Source: Acidobacteriaceae bacterium
GTDB lineage: Bacteria > Acidobacteriota > Terriglobia > Terriglobales > Acidobacteriaceae
Assembly (NCBI GenBank): GCA_903642265.1
Contig: CAHJWN010000024.1
Coordinates: 1-48,019 of the forward strand
Length of the DNA stretch: 48,019 bases
Direction: 5' to 3'
In this document: positions 18,548-26,019 of the stretch, in pieces
Layout of the letters: each line of letters opens with the position of its first letter
Numbering within the stretch: position 1 is the stretch's first letter
Notes under the pieces: model-generated
Databases searched by the model: none
What the model was told of the DNA's origin: nothing
What the model saw: the letters and a program-made list of their open reading frames with translations, nothing else
Position numbers and translations under genes: made by a program

Positions 18548-20974
18548 ATGACAAACCGACCTAAGGAAATTTTGAACGGCGAAGTCCGCAAGCTCCCGAT
18601 GATGCCCATTCGTGACATGGTGATCTTTCCCCACATGATGACGCCTTTTGTAGTTGGCCGGGAATCGAGTGTGCGAGCGCTCGAGGAGGCACTCAACGGC
18701 GACCGCAAGATCTTCCTTGCGACGCAGCACGATGCTTCGATAGATGAGCCGAACGCTGACGACATCTTTACCACCGGCACGATCGGCAACATTGTTCAGA
18801 GCGTCAAGATGCCAGACGGCAATATCAAGGTGCTCGTCGAGGGCGTAGAACGCGCCCGTGCCACCGAAGTGAACGATGAGGACGGCTTCTTCGTGGCCAC
18901 GGTACGCACCGGCAAGACCCATCTTGATCTGACCCCTCAGGTCGAAGCCCTTTCGCAGCGCGTCCACACGCTTTTCGAGCAGTACATCAAGCTCCAGCAG
19001 TCGCTTAACTACGAAACTATGGCAGCCAGCGTTCGCATGGACGAGCCGACCAAGCTCGCAGACACTATCGCCGCAAACCTACAGCTCTCGATCGAAGAGA
19101 AGCAGGAGCTTCTCGAAGTGTTCGACCCCGAGACGCGCCTTTCCCGCGTAGCGGACGTGCTCGATGTGGCCATCGAAAAGCTCAACATGGATCGCACCAT
19201 TCAGTCGCGTGTGAAGCGGCAGATGGAAAAGGCCCAGAAGGAGTACTACCTCAACGAGAAGATCAAGGCCATCCAGAAAGAACTTGGCCGCGGCGAGAAG
19301 TCTGAGTTTGACGAGCTTAAGAAAAAGATCGACGAAGCCGGCATGCCTAAAGACGTTCTTGAGAAAGCGACGCAGGAGCTGAAGAAGCTTGAAGCCATGC
19401 CGCCCATGTCCGCCGAATCTACGGTGTCACGCAACTATCTCGATTGGCTACTTGCCGTGCCATGGAAGAAACGTTCCAAGGAAATCAGATCCATTGAACA
19501 TGCTGAGAAGATCCTGAACGAAGATCACTACGGCTTGGAAAAAATCAAGGAACGCATCCTTGAATTCCTGGCCGTACGCCAGCTCGTAAAGAATCCAAAA
19601 GGCTCGATCCTCTGCTTCGTCGGGCCTCCTGGAGTAGGCAAGACCTCGCTCGGTATGTCGATCGCTAAGGCGACTGGGCGCAAGTTTGTCCGCATGTCAC
19701 TGGGTGGCATCCGCGATGAAGCCGAGATCCGCGGTCATCGCCGAACCTACATCGGTGCCCTGCCTGGACAGATTATTCAATCGATGAAGAAGGCTGGCAC
19801 GAAAAATCCGGTGTTCATGCTGGACGAGATAGACAAGATGGCGTCGGACTTCCGCGGTGACCCGGCAAGTGCTCTGCTCGAAGTTCTTGACCCTGAACAA
19901 AACACCTCATTCCAGGACCATTACCTCGACGTTGAATATGACTTATCTCAGGTGCTTTTTGTCGCCACGGCGAATGTTCTGCACACGATCCCTGGACCGC
20001 TACAGGACCGCATGGAAATCCTACGTCTCCACGGCTACACGGAAGTGGAGAAGCTTGAGATTGCAAAGCAGTATCTCGTCAAGAAACAACTTGAGGGGAC
20101 GGGCGTAACGGCCGAGCAGATCAACTTCACCGACGATGCCCTGAAGGCTATTATCCGCGGGTACACTCGCGAAGCGGGCGTGCGAAACCTAGAACGTGAA
20201 ATCGGGAATGTCTGCCGCAAAGTTGCGCGTCGGGTGGTTCAGAATGGCCCGGAGCACAAGGAAGAGATCACGGGCGATAACCTCGAGTCAATCCTGGGAG
20301 TCGCAAAGTTCCGCGACTCACAAGTTCATGAGAAGAGCGAGATCGGCCTTGTCACCGGCCTCGCCTGGACGGAGGTTGGCGGTAGCATCCTGCAAACCGA
20401 AGTACAGGTGCTTGATGGCAAAGGCAAGTTGACGGCCACCGGTCAGCTTGGCGACGTCATGCAGGAATCCGCACAAGCAGCGCTTAGCTACATCCGTTCG
20501 CGTGCACGTCAGCTTGGCCTCGAGCGAGACTTCTATCGTCACCTCGACATCCATGTGCACGTTCCCGAAGGCGCGATTCCAAAGGACGGGCCATCCGCCG
20601 GCATTACTCTCGCTACCGCACTTGCGAGTGCGCTTACCAAGATAAAGGTTCGGCGTGACATCGCGATGACGGGAGAGATCACCCTTCGCGGTAAGGTCCT
20701 TCCTATCGGTGGTCTCAAGGAAAAGCTTCTTGCGGCCCACCGCGCCGGCATTTTTGAAGCCATTCTCCCGGAAGATAACCGTCGCGACTTTGCTGATCTG
20801 CCAGAGCTTTTGAAGTCCTCTATGAAGCTGCACTTCGTTGAGCAGATGGATGAAGTTCTTCAGATTGCGTTAGAAGAAAAGCTGCCTGTGTTGCAGGATG
20901 AGCTACCTGAAGCACTCGCTGCCAGCGGCATACCACCGGCAGCGTCTACTTCCCAGCCGATGGCACATCAATAA
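18548..20974 (+). CDS. lon: Lon ATP-dependent protease
   Basis: The 808-residue cytosolic protease degrades damaged and regulatory proteins. The N-terminal substrate domain begins at [16 protein letters not shown]. The central AAA+ module has Walker A GPPGVGKT at 359-366 and Walker [11 protein letters not shown]. The protease domain has the catalytic Ser683 in PKDGPSAG and the catalytic Lys in [10 protein letters not shown] (724-726). This is the LonA arrangement at normal length. The last 25 residues ([12 protein letters not shown] end) are low complexity and variable. The ATG is behind GGGG, 4 bases away. It ends just before a bidirectional terminator shared with the convergent genes. Confidence 0.97.
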   Translation: MTNRPKEILNGEVRKLPMMPIRDMVIFPHMMTPFVVGRESSVRALEEALNGDRKIFLATQHDASIDEPNADDIFTTGTIGNIVQSVKMPDGNIKVLVEGVERARATEVNDEDGFFVATVRTGKTHLDLTPQVEALSQRVHTLFEQYIKLQQSLNYETMAASVRMDEPTKLADTIAANLQLSIEEKQELLEVFDPETRLSRVADVLDVAIEKLNMDRTIQSRVKRQMEKAQKEYYLNEKIKAIQKELGRGEKSEFDELKKKIDEAGMPKDVLEKATQELKKLEAMPPMSAESTVSRNYLDWLLAVPWKKRSKEIRSIEHAEKILNEDHYGLEKIKERILEFLAVRQLVKNPKGSILCFVGPPGVGKTSLGMSIAKATGRKFVRMSLGGIRDEAEIRGHRRTYIGALPGQIIQSMKKAGTKNPVFMLDEIDKMASDFRGDPASALLEVLDPEQNTSFQDHYLDVEYDLSQVLFVATANVLHTIPGPLQDRMEILRLHGYTEVEKLEIAKQYLVKKQLEGTGVTAEQINFTDDALKAIIRGYTREAGVRNLEREIGNVCRKVARRVVQNGPEHKEEITGDNLESILGVAKFRDSQVHEKSEIGLVTGLAWTEVGGSILQTEVQVLDGKGKLTATGQLGDVMQESAQAALSYIRSRARQLGLERDFYRHLDIHVHVPEGAIPKDGPSAGITLATALASALTKIKVRRDIAMTGEITLRGKVLPIGGLKEKLLAAHRAGIFEAILPEDNRRDFADLPELLKSSMKLHFVEQMDEVLQIALEEKLPVLQDELPEALAASGIPPAASTSQPMAHQ

Positions 20975-20985
20975 CACGGATATGT

Positions 20986-21031
20986 TGCATTAGAAAGGCT
21001 GGGACAATGTGGCCCAGCCTTTTCTAATGCA
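20986..21031. terminator. Bidirectional terminator between lon and the convergent small gene
   Basis: An 18-bp stem (tgcattagaaaggctggg against cccagccttttctaatgca, one bulged base) surrounds a 9-base loop. Both arms have A/T-rich feet, so it can end transcripts from lon on the plus strand and from the small membrane protein on the minus strand. Confidence 0.85.
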
Positions 21032-21036
21032 TGGCT

Positions 21037-21186
21037 CTATACAGAACGTCTGCCACTCACGAAATGCATGACAATTGAGATCACGGCAAAGATAAGGAGG
21101 AGATGGATAAAGAAACCCGAGACATGGAAAAGTGTGAAGCCGCCAACCCACAGAAGTACGAGAACGACAGCGAGAATCAGAAACAT
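21037..21186 (-). CDS. Small Lmo0937-type (DUF5670) membrane protein
   Basis: A 49-residue frame reads MFLILAVVLVLLWVGGF, then HVSGFFIHLLLIFAVISIVMHF and ends GRRSV. Two hydrophobic helices with the central HVSGxxIHLLL motif and the basic GRR tail match the small Lmo0937/DUF5670 membrane proteins. The function of the family is unknown. A weak AGAAGA precedes the ATG. It lies 30 bases after the MoaD-like gene and could be the last gene of that transcript. Confidence 0.8.
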   Translation of the reverse strand: MFLILAVVLVLLWVGGFTLFHVSGFFIHLLLIFAVISIVMHFVSGRRSV

Positions 21187-21216
21187 TGAGTGTCTTCTTT
21201 CATAAAGCGAATAGGT

Positions 21217-21594
21217 TCAATATGTGAGACAAGCAGCAAACGCGAATCGTTGCTTTGTACCGTCAAAACGCTTAGTCATCTTTGGTAATGCTTGCGGTTC
21301 ACATGCTACATCCCCGAAACTTCCCCCTGCAATTGACGGAATGAGCATAATCTCGTCGCCGTCTTGAAAGCTATACGCATCGCCGCCCAGGAAACGTATG
21401 TCCTCATCGTTAATATAGATGTTGATAAATCGGCGTAACTTGCCGTCATCGCCTTTGATCTGTGTGCTGAGCGCTGGAAAAGCTTGATCTATATCAGCGA
21501 GCAGGCCGGGCAAATCCGCGGCAGATGAAGCAAACTGCTTTTTGCCATCCGTATGGCGGATGAAGGCAGTAGGAAGCAAGACTTTCACGGCCAT
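21217..21594 (-). CDS. MoaD/ThiS-like sulfur-carrier protein with a tail beyond Gly-Gly
   Basis: A ubiquitin-fold protein: MAVKVLLPTAF, then GKLRRFINIYINDEDIR, then DGDEIMLIPSIAGG, the typical end of the MoaD/ThiS/CysO family, in which the C-terminal Gly-Gly is adenylated and turned into a thiocarboxylate that donates sulfur. Here 34 further residues follow the Gly-Gly (SFGDVACEPQ ... FAACLTY), so the carrier cannot be charged unless the tail is removed, as JAMM peptidases do for HcyS or QbsE. Neither other frame gives an immediate stop after GG, so a simple sequencing slip is not the obvious cause. The ATG (125 residues) is preferred; a TTG two codons upstream is closer to GAGGAG. It follows the threonine-synthase-type gene by 48 bases. 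Confidence 0.82.
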   Translation of the reverse strand: MAVKVLLPTAFIRHTDGKKQFASSAADLPGLLADIDQAFPALSTQIKGDDGKLRRFINIYINDEDIRFLGGDAYSFQDGDEIMLIPSIAGGSFGDVACEPQALPKMTKRFDGTKQRFAFAACLTY

Positions 21595-21642
21595 TGACAA
21601 CGTTCTCCTCTTATTACATCGCTTTGTTCATCGAATTTCAGC

Positions 21643-22920
21643 CTAAACACCAGCTAGTGCAAGCTCCGCCTCGGGGACGCCACTCAACTCGGCGAGGTAG
21701 CTGGCAAAATCGGCCAGTTTCGGTCTGACGGCGCGACCCAACACATACCGGTCCACAATGGCATCTGTCGTCTTCAACCCATTACCCGTAATGCACACCA
21801 CTGTCGTTTCCCTTTCAGAGATCCGACCATCCGCATACAGTCGGGCAGCAACTGCCGTCGTAACGCCGCCCGCAGTCTCGGTAAAGATGCCTTCAGTCTC
21901 GGCGAGCTCCTGGATGCCGGAAACAATTTCGACATCCGAAATATCCTCAGCCCAGCCGCCGGTTCCAAGGATCATCTTCGCTGCCGCAGGGCCATCTGCC
22001 GGGTTTCCGATCGCCAATGAACGCGCAATGGTGTTCGGTCGTTGCGGTTCGATGTAGTCATTTCCCTGCTTCACAGCTTTCGATATCGGAGAACAACCTG
22101 TTGCCTGTGCACCAAAGAACCGCACTGGCTTGTCTTCTACCAACCCCAGAGCCACGAGCTCCCCAAAAGCCTTCTTGATCTTACGAATTAGCGACCCACC
22201 CGCCATCGGGCATACGATGTTGTCGGGCAGTTTCCACCCAAGCTGTTCGGCGATTTCGTATCCCACCGTCTTTGATCCCTCCGCGTAATATGGCCGAAGA
22301 TTTACATTCACAAAGCCCCAAGTGTACTCATCGGCAATCAGCGTGCACAGCCGGTTCACGTGGTCGTAATTACCATCGATCCGCACCAGCCGCGCTCCGT
22401 ACACCAGCGTATTCAGAATCTTTGCCGGCTCAAGATCGGCGGGAACCAGGATGCAGGACTTCAGCCCCAATCGCGCAGCCTGTGCCGCTACCGAATTCGC
22501 CAGATTCCCAGTAGATGAGCACCCAACCGTCTCGAATCCAAATGCCTGCGCGTTTGCCAGCGCCACCGAAACCACGCGATCCTTGAAACTCAGCGTAGGA
22601 AAGCATACAGCGTCATTCTTGATGTAAAGATTGCTCGCGCCAATTCGCTCACCCAGCCGTTTTGCCTTGACCAGTGGGGTGAAGCCTACTGGAAGGTCCG
22701 GCTCGAATCCTGCTGGAATTGGGAGAAGCGCTTTATAGCGCCAGATGTTTGCAGGGCCTGCGGAGATCTTTTCACGCGTAAAGTCCTTGCGGACAGCCTC
22801 TAAATCGTAGTGAATTTCCAGCGGAGCGAGGCAGTCTTCACAGGCCGAAATCGGCTGGTTGCCAAATCGCTTGCCGCACTCATTACACTTCAACTCGTAT
22901 GCGCTACAGGAATAGTCCAT
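21643..22920 (-). CDS. thrC: Threonine synthase-type PLP enzyme
   Basis: A fold-type II PLP enzyme of 425 residues from the ATG giving MDYSCSAYELKCNECG; a longer TTG start at 23007 would add 29 non-conserved residues. A Cys4 zinc knuckle (Cys12, 15, 27, 30) opens the protein, and the PLP Lys is about 113 in PTLSFKDR. The substrate loop SSTGNLANSVAA and the phosphate-binding and Gly-rich segments fit threonine synthase, which makes threonine from O-phosphohomoserine. The odd feature is control: a SAM riboswitch lies upstream and a sulfur-carrier-like gene downstream, as for a sulfur amino acid gene. It may therefore make homocysteine or cysteine from a phospho-substrate; this is inference. Plain ThrC remains the default call. 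Confidence 0.85.
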   Translation of the reverse strand: MDYSCSAYELKCNECGKRFGNQPISACEDCLAPLEIHYDLEAVRKDFTREKISAGPANIWRYKALLPIPAGFEPDLPVGFTPLVKAKRLGERIGASNLYIKNDAVCFPTLSFKDRVVSVALANAQAFGFETVGCSSTGNLANSVAAQAARLGLKSCILVPADLEPAKILNTLVYGARLVRIDGNYDHVNRLCTLIADEYTWGFVNVNLRPYYAEGSKTVGYEIAEQLGWKLPDNIVCPMAGGSLIRKIKKAFGELVALGLVEDKPVRFFGAQATGCSPISKAVKQGNDYIEPQRPNTIARSLAIGNPADGPAAAKMILGTGGWAEDISDVEIVSGIQELAETEGIFTETAGGVTTAVAARLYADGRISERETTVVCITGNGLKTTDAIVDRYVLGRAVRPKLADFASYLAELSGVPEAELALAGV

Positions 22921-23002
22921 TGCACTCTCTCGGTAGAGGAGGGGTGCGGCTTGCTGGGACGTGCTCTCATTTGGAAGTACAACGGGAAGGAAATGCGGGG
23001 TT

Positions 23003-23022
23003 GCCAACCATAAATGGTTGGC
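23003..23022 (-). promoter_or_regulatory. Palindrome in the expression region of the SAM riboswitch
   Basis: gccaaccat and atggttggc form a perfect 9-bp inverted repeat around 2 bases, 8 bases downstream of the riboswitch P1 stem and about 80 bases before the ATG. It has no T run, so if it is the switching hairpin it would act with Rho or on translation. It could also be a protein operator. Confidence 0.5.
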
Positions 23023-23030
23023 GTGCTCCG

Positions 23031-23136
23031 AATCTCATGTTCCCCGTTTCCAGGAGAGAGTTGACACCGGTACGCATGGTCTGTCCGGTTGTCGTGGCGT
23101 CTCAGGGCTCGTCCCTCAACCACTCTGCATGAAATT
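23031..23136 (-). promoter_or_regulatory. SAM (S-box, SAM-I type) riboswitch
   Basis: On the minus strand the aptamer shows closing stem P1 aatttcat (23136-23129) paired with atgagatt (23038-23031), one G-U pair. Inside it are GGTTGAGGGACGAGCCC and GACGCCACGACAACC, close to the S-box core in which GGCAACC is usual (here GACAACC), then GGTGTCAACT and a P4 stem tctcc / gggga. These positions match the conserved SAM-I core. It lies upstream of the threonine-synthase-type gene and should switch that gene and the following MoaD-like gene off when S-adenosylmethionine is plentiful. Confidence 0.88.
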
Positions 23137-23169
23137 CAAATTTGCCCAAAGGCAAACTGGAATAAGTCA

Positions 23170-23198
23170 GTTGTAGCACGCGTGCTTTTCGATTGCAA
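23170..23198 (-). promoter_or_regulatory. Candidate promoter of the riboswitch transcript
   Basis: On the minus strand ttgcaa (23198-23193) and tacaac (23175-23170) are separated by exactly 17 bases. The expected start, about 7 bases further on, leaves roughly 25 bases before riboswitch stem P1. The spacer contains the palindrome agcacgcgtgct. Confidence 0.5.
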
Positions 23199-23219
23199 AT
23201 GGTGCATCCACAGGAAGCA

Positions 23220-24779
23220 CTACTCCCACTCGATCGTTCCCGGCGGCTTACTTGTTATGTCGTACACCACACGATTGATTCCCCGCACCTCGCTCACAAT
23301 TCTGCTCGAGATCGTCCGTAGGACCTCATACGGCAGCGGAGCCCAGTCGGCTGTCATGCCATCCTCGCTCTCCACTGCACGGACGGCACAGGTGTTCGCA
23401 TACGTCCGCTGATCACCCATAACACCAACAGACTTCACCGGTAGCAGCACCGCGAAAGACTGCCATACCTTGCGATATAGTCCGGCCCGCTTGATCTCAT
23501 CTACCACAATTTGGTCGGCTTCCTGCAGCATTGCTACCCGCTCGGCTGTCACCTCGCCCAGTATCCGCACCGCCAGCCCCGGACCGGGGAAAGGCTGCCG
23601 TTCGATAATCTCATCAGGCATCCCAAGGTCGCGTCCAATTCGCCGCACTTCATCCTTGAAAAGGTCCCTCAATGGCTCAATCAGCTTCAGCTTCATGTCC
23701 GACGGAAGCCCACCCACATTGTGGTGGCTCTTGATCGTGTGCGACGGCCCATGCACGCTCGAGGACTCGATCACGTCGGGATACAGCGTCCCCTGTACCA
23801 GCCAGGCGACCTCCTCACCGACGTGCTTTTCTGACTCGAAGATCTTCTTGGCTTCATCATCGAATACGGCAATAAACTCGTTCCCGATCACCTTTCGCTT
23901 CTGCTCCGGATCAGTCACTCCAGCAAGCTTCGACAGGAAGCGTTCACTCGCATCCACAGCAACCACATTCAGCCCCAGCTGCTCTCGCATCGTCGTCTGC
24001 ACCTTCGCAAACTCATCCTTGCGCAGCACGCCGTTGTTGACGAAGATGCACGTCAGGCGGTCACCAATCGCCTTCGCAACCAGCACCGCAGCGACCGACG
24101 AATCGACGCCGCCACTTAGCCCGCAGATGGCGTGTCCATCACCGACCTGCGCCCGTACCCGCTCGATCGTGCCTTGGATAAAGTGCTCCGGCGTCCAATC
24201 CGCCGTCGCCCCGCAGATGTTCAGCACAAAGTTCTGGAGCAGAGCCATGCCCTGCTTCGTATGCGCCACCTCGGGATGGAACTGGACGGCGTACATTCCA
24301 CGCGAAGCATCTTCGATGCCGGCTACCGCATTCGACGTCTTAGCCGTTAAGCGAAACCCGGCGGGCAATTCCTGAGCATGATCGCCGTGCGACATCCATA
24401 CGTTCATAGCATTGGGCAGCCCCTTGAACAGCGGTGTTTCCGCCACAACGCTTACTTCGGCGTGTCCATACTCCCGGGCCGCCGCGGACACCACCTTGCC
24501 ACCAAGATGATGCGTGATGAACTGCAGGCCATAGCAGATACCCAGGACTGGAACGCCCATGGCAAGCACAGCCGGATCGGCCGCCGGGGCATCTGCGTCG
24601 TAAACGCTGCAAGGGCCGCCCGAAAGAACAATTCCCTTCGGCTGCAGCGCACTTACTTTATCAAGCGAAGTGGTACACGGAAGCACGACCGAGAACACGT
24701 TGAACTCCCGTATTCTCCGCGCGATCAACTGTGTATATTGCGAACCAAAATCCAGAATGACGATTGTTGAAGTGTCCAC
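23220..24779 (-). CDS. guaA: GMP synthase (glutamine-hydrolysing)
   Basis: This 519-residue enzyme makes GMP from XMP, glutamine and ATP. The N-terminal class I glutamine amidotransferase has Cys82 in GICYGLQ and the His168/Glu170 pair in VQFHPE. The ATP pyrophosphatase P-loop SGGVDSS lies at 222-228. The C-terminal dimerisation domain ends in the family signature KPPGTIEWE. It is intact and of usual length. It is the last of four closely spaced minus-strand genes after leuS and two membrane proteins, with 42 bases to the preceding gene. Confidence 0.97.
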   Translation of the reverse strand: MDTSTIVILDFGSQYTQLIARRIREFNVFSVVLPCTTSLDKVSALQPKGIVLSGGPCSVYDADAPAADPAVLAMGVPVLGICYGLQFITHHLGGKVVSAAAREYGHAEVSVVAETPLFKGLPNAMNVWMSHGDHAQELPAGFRLTAKTSNAVAGIEDASRGMYAVQFHPEVAHTKQGMALLQNFVLNICGATADWTPEHFIQGTIERVRAQVGDGHAICGLSGGVDSSVAAVLVAKAIGDRLTCIFVNNGVLRKDEFAKVQTTMREQLGLNVVAVDASERFLSKLAGVTDPEQKRKVIGNEFIAVFDDEAKKIFESEKHVGEEVAWLVQGTLYPDVIESSSVHGPSHTIKSHHNVGGLPSDMKLKLIEPLRDLFKDEVRRIGRDLGMPDEIIERQPFPGPGLAVRILGEVTAERVAMLQEADQIVVDEIKRAGLYRKVWQSFAVLLPVKSVGVMGDQRTYANTCAVRAVESEDGMTADWAPLPYEVLRTISSRIVSEVRGINRVVYDITSKPPGTIEWE

Positions 24780-24821
24780 GATCTAAGTGTAAATTGACCG
24801 CGGGTGCCCACCCACCAAGGC

Positions 24822-24992
24822 TTACTTTGAATCGCGGGGCTTCGTGTTATTTACCGCAGCCATCAGCCCAGCTCCCGCCAGGACAATCACCATCGCAACG
24901 ATCCACTGCGTATGAACATGCGTAAGCACTGCCACATAGATTAGGCCGCCAATCAGAATGACCATTCCAACCACATACAGTGCGAACGACAT
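24822..24992 (-). CDS. Small two-helix membrane protein, unknown
   Basis: The ATG giving MSFALYVVGMVILIGGLIYV yields 56 residues with two hydrophobic helices (about 4-22 and 30-46) joined by THVHTQW and a short charged tail (NNTKPRDSK). A GGGGGAAG just upstream supports this start; a longer in-frame reading adds a basic, non-membrane stretch that overlaps the previous gene. I do not recognise the family. It sits between the 323-residue membrane protein and guaA in the same orientation. Confidence 0.65.
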   Translation of the reverse strand: MSFALYVVGMVILIGGLIYVAVLTHVHTQWIVAMVIVLAGAGLMAAVNNTKPRDSK

Positions 24993-25045
24993 GCGCTTCC
25001 CCCGTGCCACCTGAGCTAATAACCGATGTTCATTGGATGCAATAT

Positions 25046-26017
25046 CTAAGCGGCCTGCTCGGGCCTTTCTTCCGCCTCGTACTCGCGCCACAGGTTCAGA
25101 TATGCGACTAATCGGGCGACGTGGAAAAAGTCCGATCCCACCAGGTAGAGCACCGTGACTCCTGCCCACCACCAGGCCAAAAATCCGGCGCTTGTTACGC
25201 TTTCAAACGGAAGTGGAGTCGCCGAAAAGACCATTGCCAGCACAATCAGAGCGATCTTGACAATCCCCATCACCAGGTTGACTTCCACCAATTTTGATTT
25301 CAACGGTCCGAGCCTGACGGCATCCGCAAGACTCTTACCAACCCCACTACCCCGCAGCATTGCAAGCAGCGGAGCGATCGAAAACACCCAGCTCACCACT
25401 CCCCACAAGACGAACAGCCCAAGAGTGCTCACGATCACGATCGCACAATAGAGAACCAGATTTGGTTCCTCACCCAAAGCAATCGGGGCCGTCACCGCGA
25501 TCTGCGAAGCCCACTCGATCAGCGACCACCACACCCAAAAGCTCGCGCACAACGCAACCAGCCGGATCACTTGCAACACCATGAGCGTCAGTGGCCTTGA
25601 CCGCAGAGCTGCATCCGCCCGACGAAGCACTACAGTCCGGCCCAGGGAAGACGCCACAACCCAGACCACCAGCAGCAACGGTACGAGCCAGAGCGCCAGG
25701 TGTCTCAGATCCGGCAACACAGCGTTGATCGCACTCGTAAGTTTGTTCACCGCACCCATCGGGTCCGCCGTAAGCGCTCCCACAGGATCGTTCAGCAGCG
25801 CACTATCAAGCCCAAGACGAGCCAGTTCGAGCGTGCCATCCGTGTGCGCCGCCAGGACCTTGCGCAGCTCAGTAAACAACATCCACAGCGCGGGAACCCC
25901 GTAGATCCACCGCCACGCAACTTCAAGGGCCGTCATTGACGGCCGATACCAACACGATGAGAGCGTGTGCACAAATGATTGCGTACCCCGAACAGGGGCC
26001 TTTTGAATCTCCGCCAT
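25046..26017 (-). CDS. Multi-pass membrane protein, unknown
   Basis: A 323-residue protein with about six hydrophobic segments, including WLVPLLLVVWVVASSLG, VIRLVALCASFWVWWSL, LVLYCAIVIVSTLGLFVLWG, VMGIVKIALIVLAMVFS and FLAWWWAGVTVLYLVG. Before the first strong helix there is a long region (about 45-100) rich in Leu, Asp and Ala. The C-terminus (YEAEERPEQAA) is acidic. I do not recognise a named family. The ATG is 2 bases after the leuS stop, so translation is likely coupled to leuS, but nothing links its function to leucine charging. Confidence 0.75.
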   Translation of the reverse strand: MAEIQKAPVRGTQSFVHTLSSCWYRPSMTALEVAWRWIYGVPALWMLFTELRKVLAAHTDGTLELARLGLDSALLNDPVGALTADPMGAVNKLTSAINAVLPDLRHLALWLVPLLLVVWVVASSLGRTVVLRRADAALRSRPLTLMVLQVIRLVALCASFWVWWSLIEWASQIAVTAPIALGEEPNLVLYCAIVIVSTLGLFVLWGVVSWVFSIAPLLAMLRGSGVGKSLADAVRLGPLKSKLVEVNLVMGIVKIALIVLAMVFSATPLPFESVTSAGFLAWWWAGVTVLYLVGSDFFHVARLVAYLNLWREYEAEERPEQAA

Positions 26018-26019
26018 GG

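Noticed and set aside
21217..21330. Frameshift as the cause of the long tail of the MoaD-like protein
   Set aside because: Reading one base more or one base less in the G run gives 5 to 8 further codons before a stop, not an end at GG, so a slip is not the simplest reading; kept as a check only.
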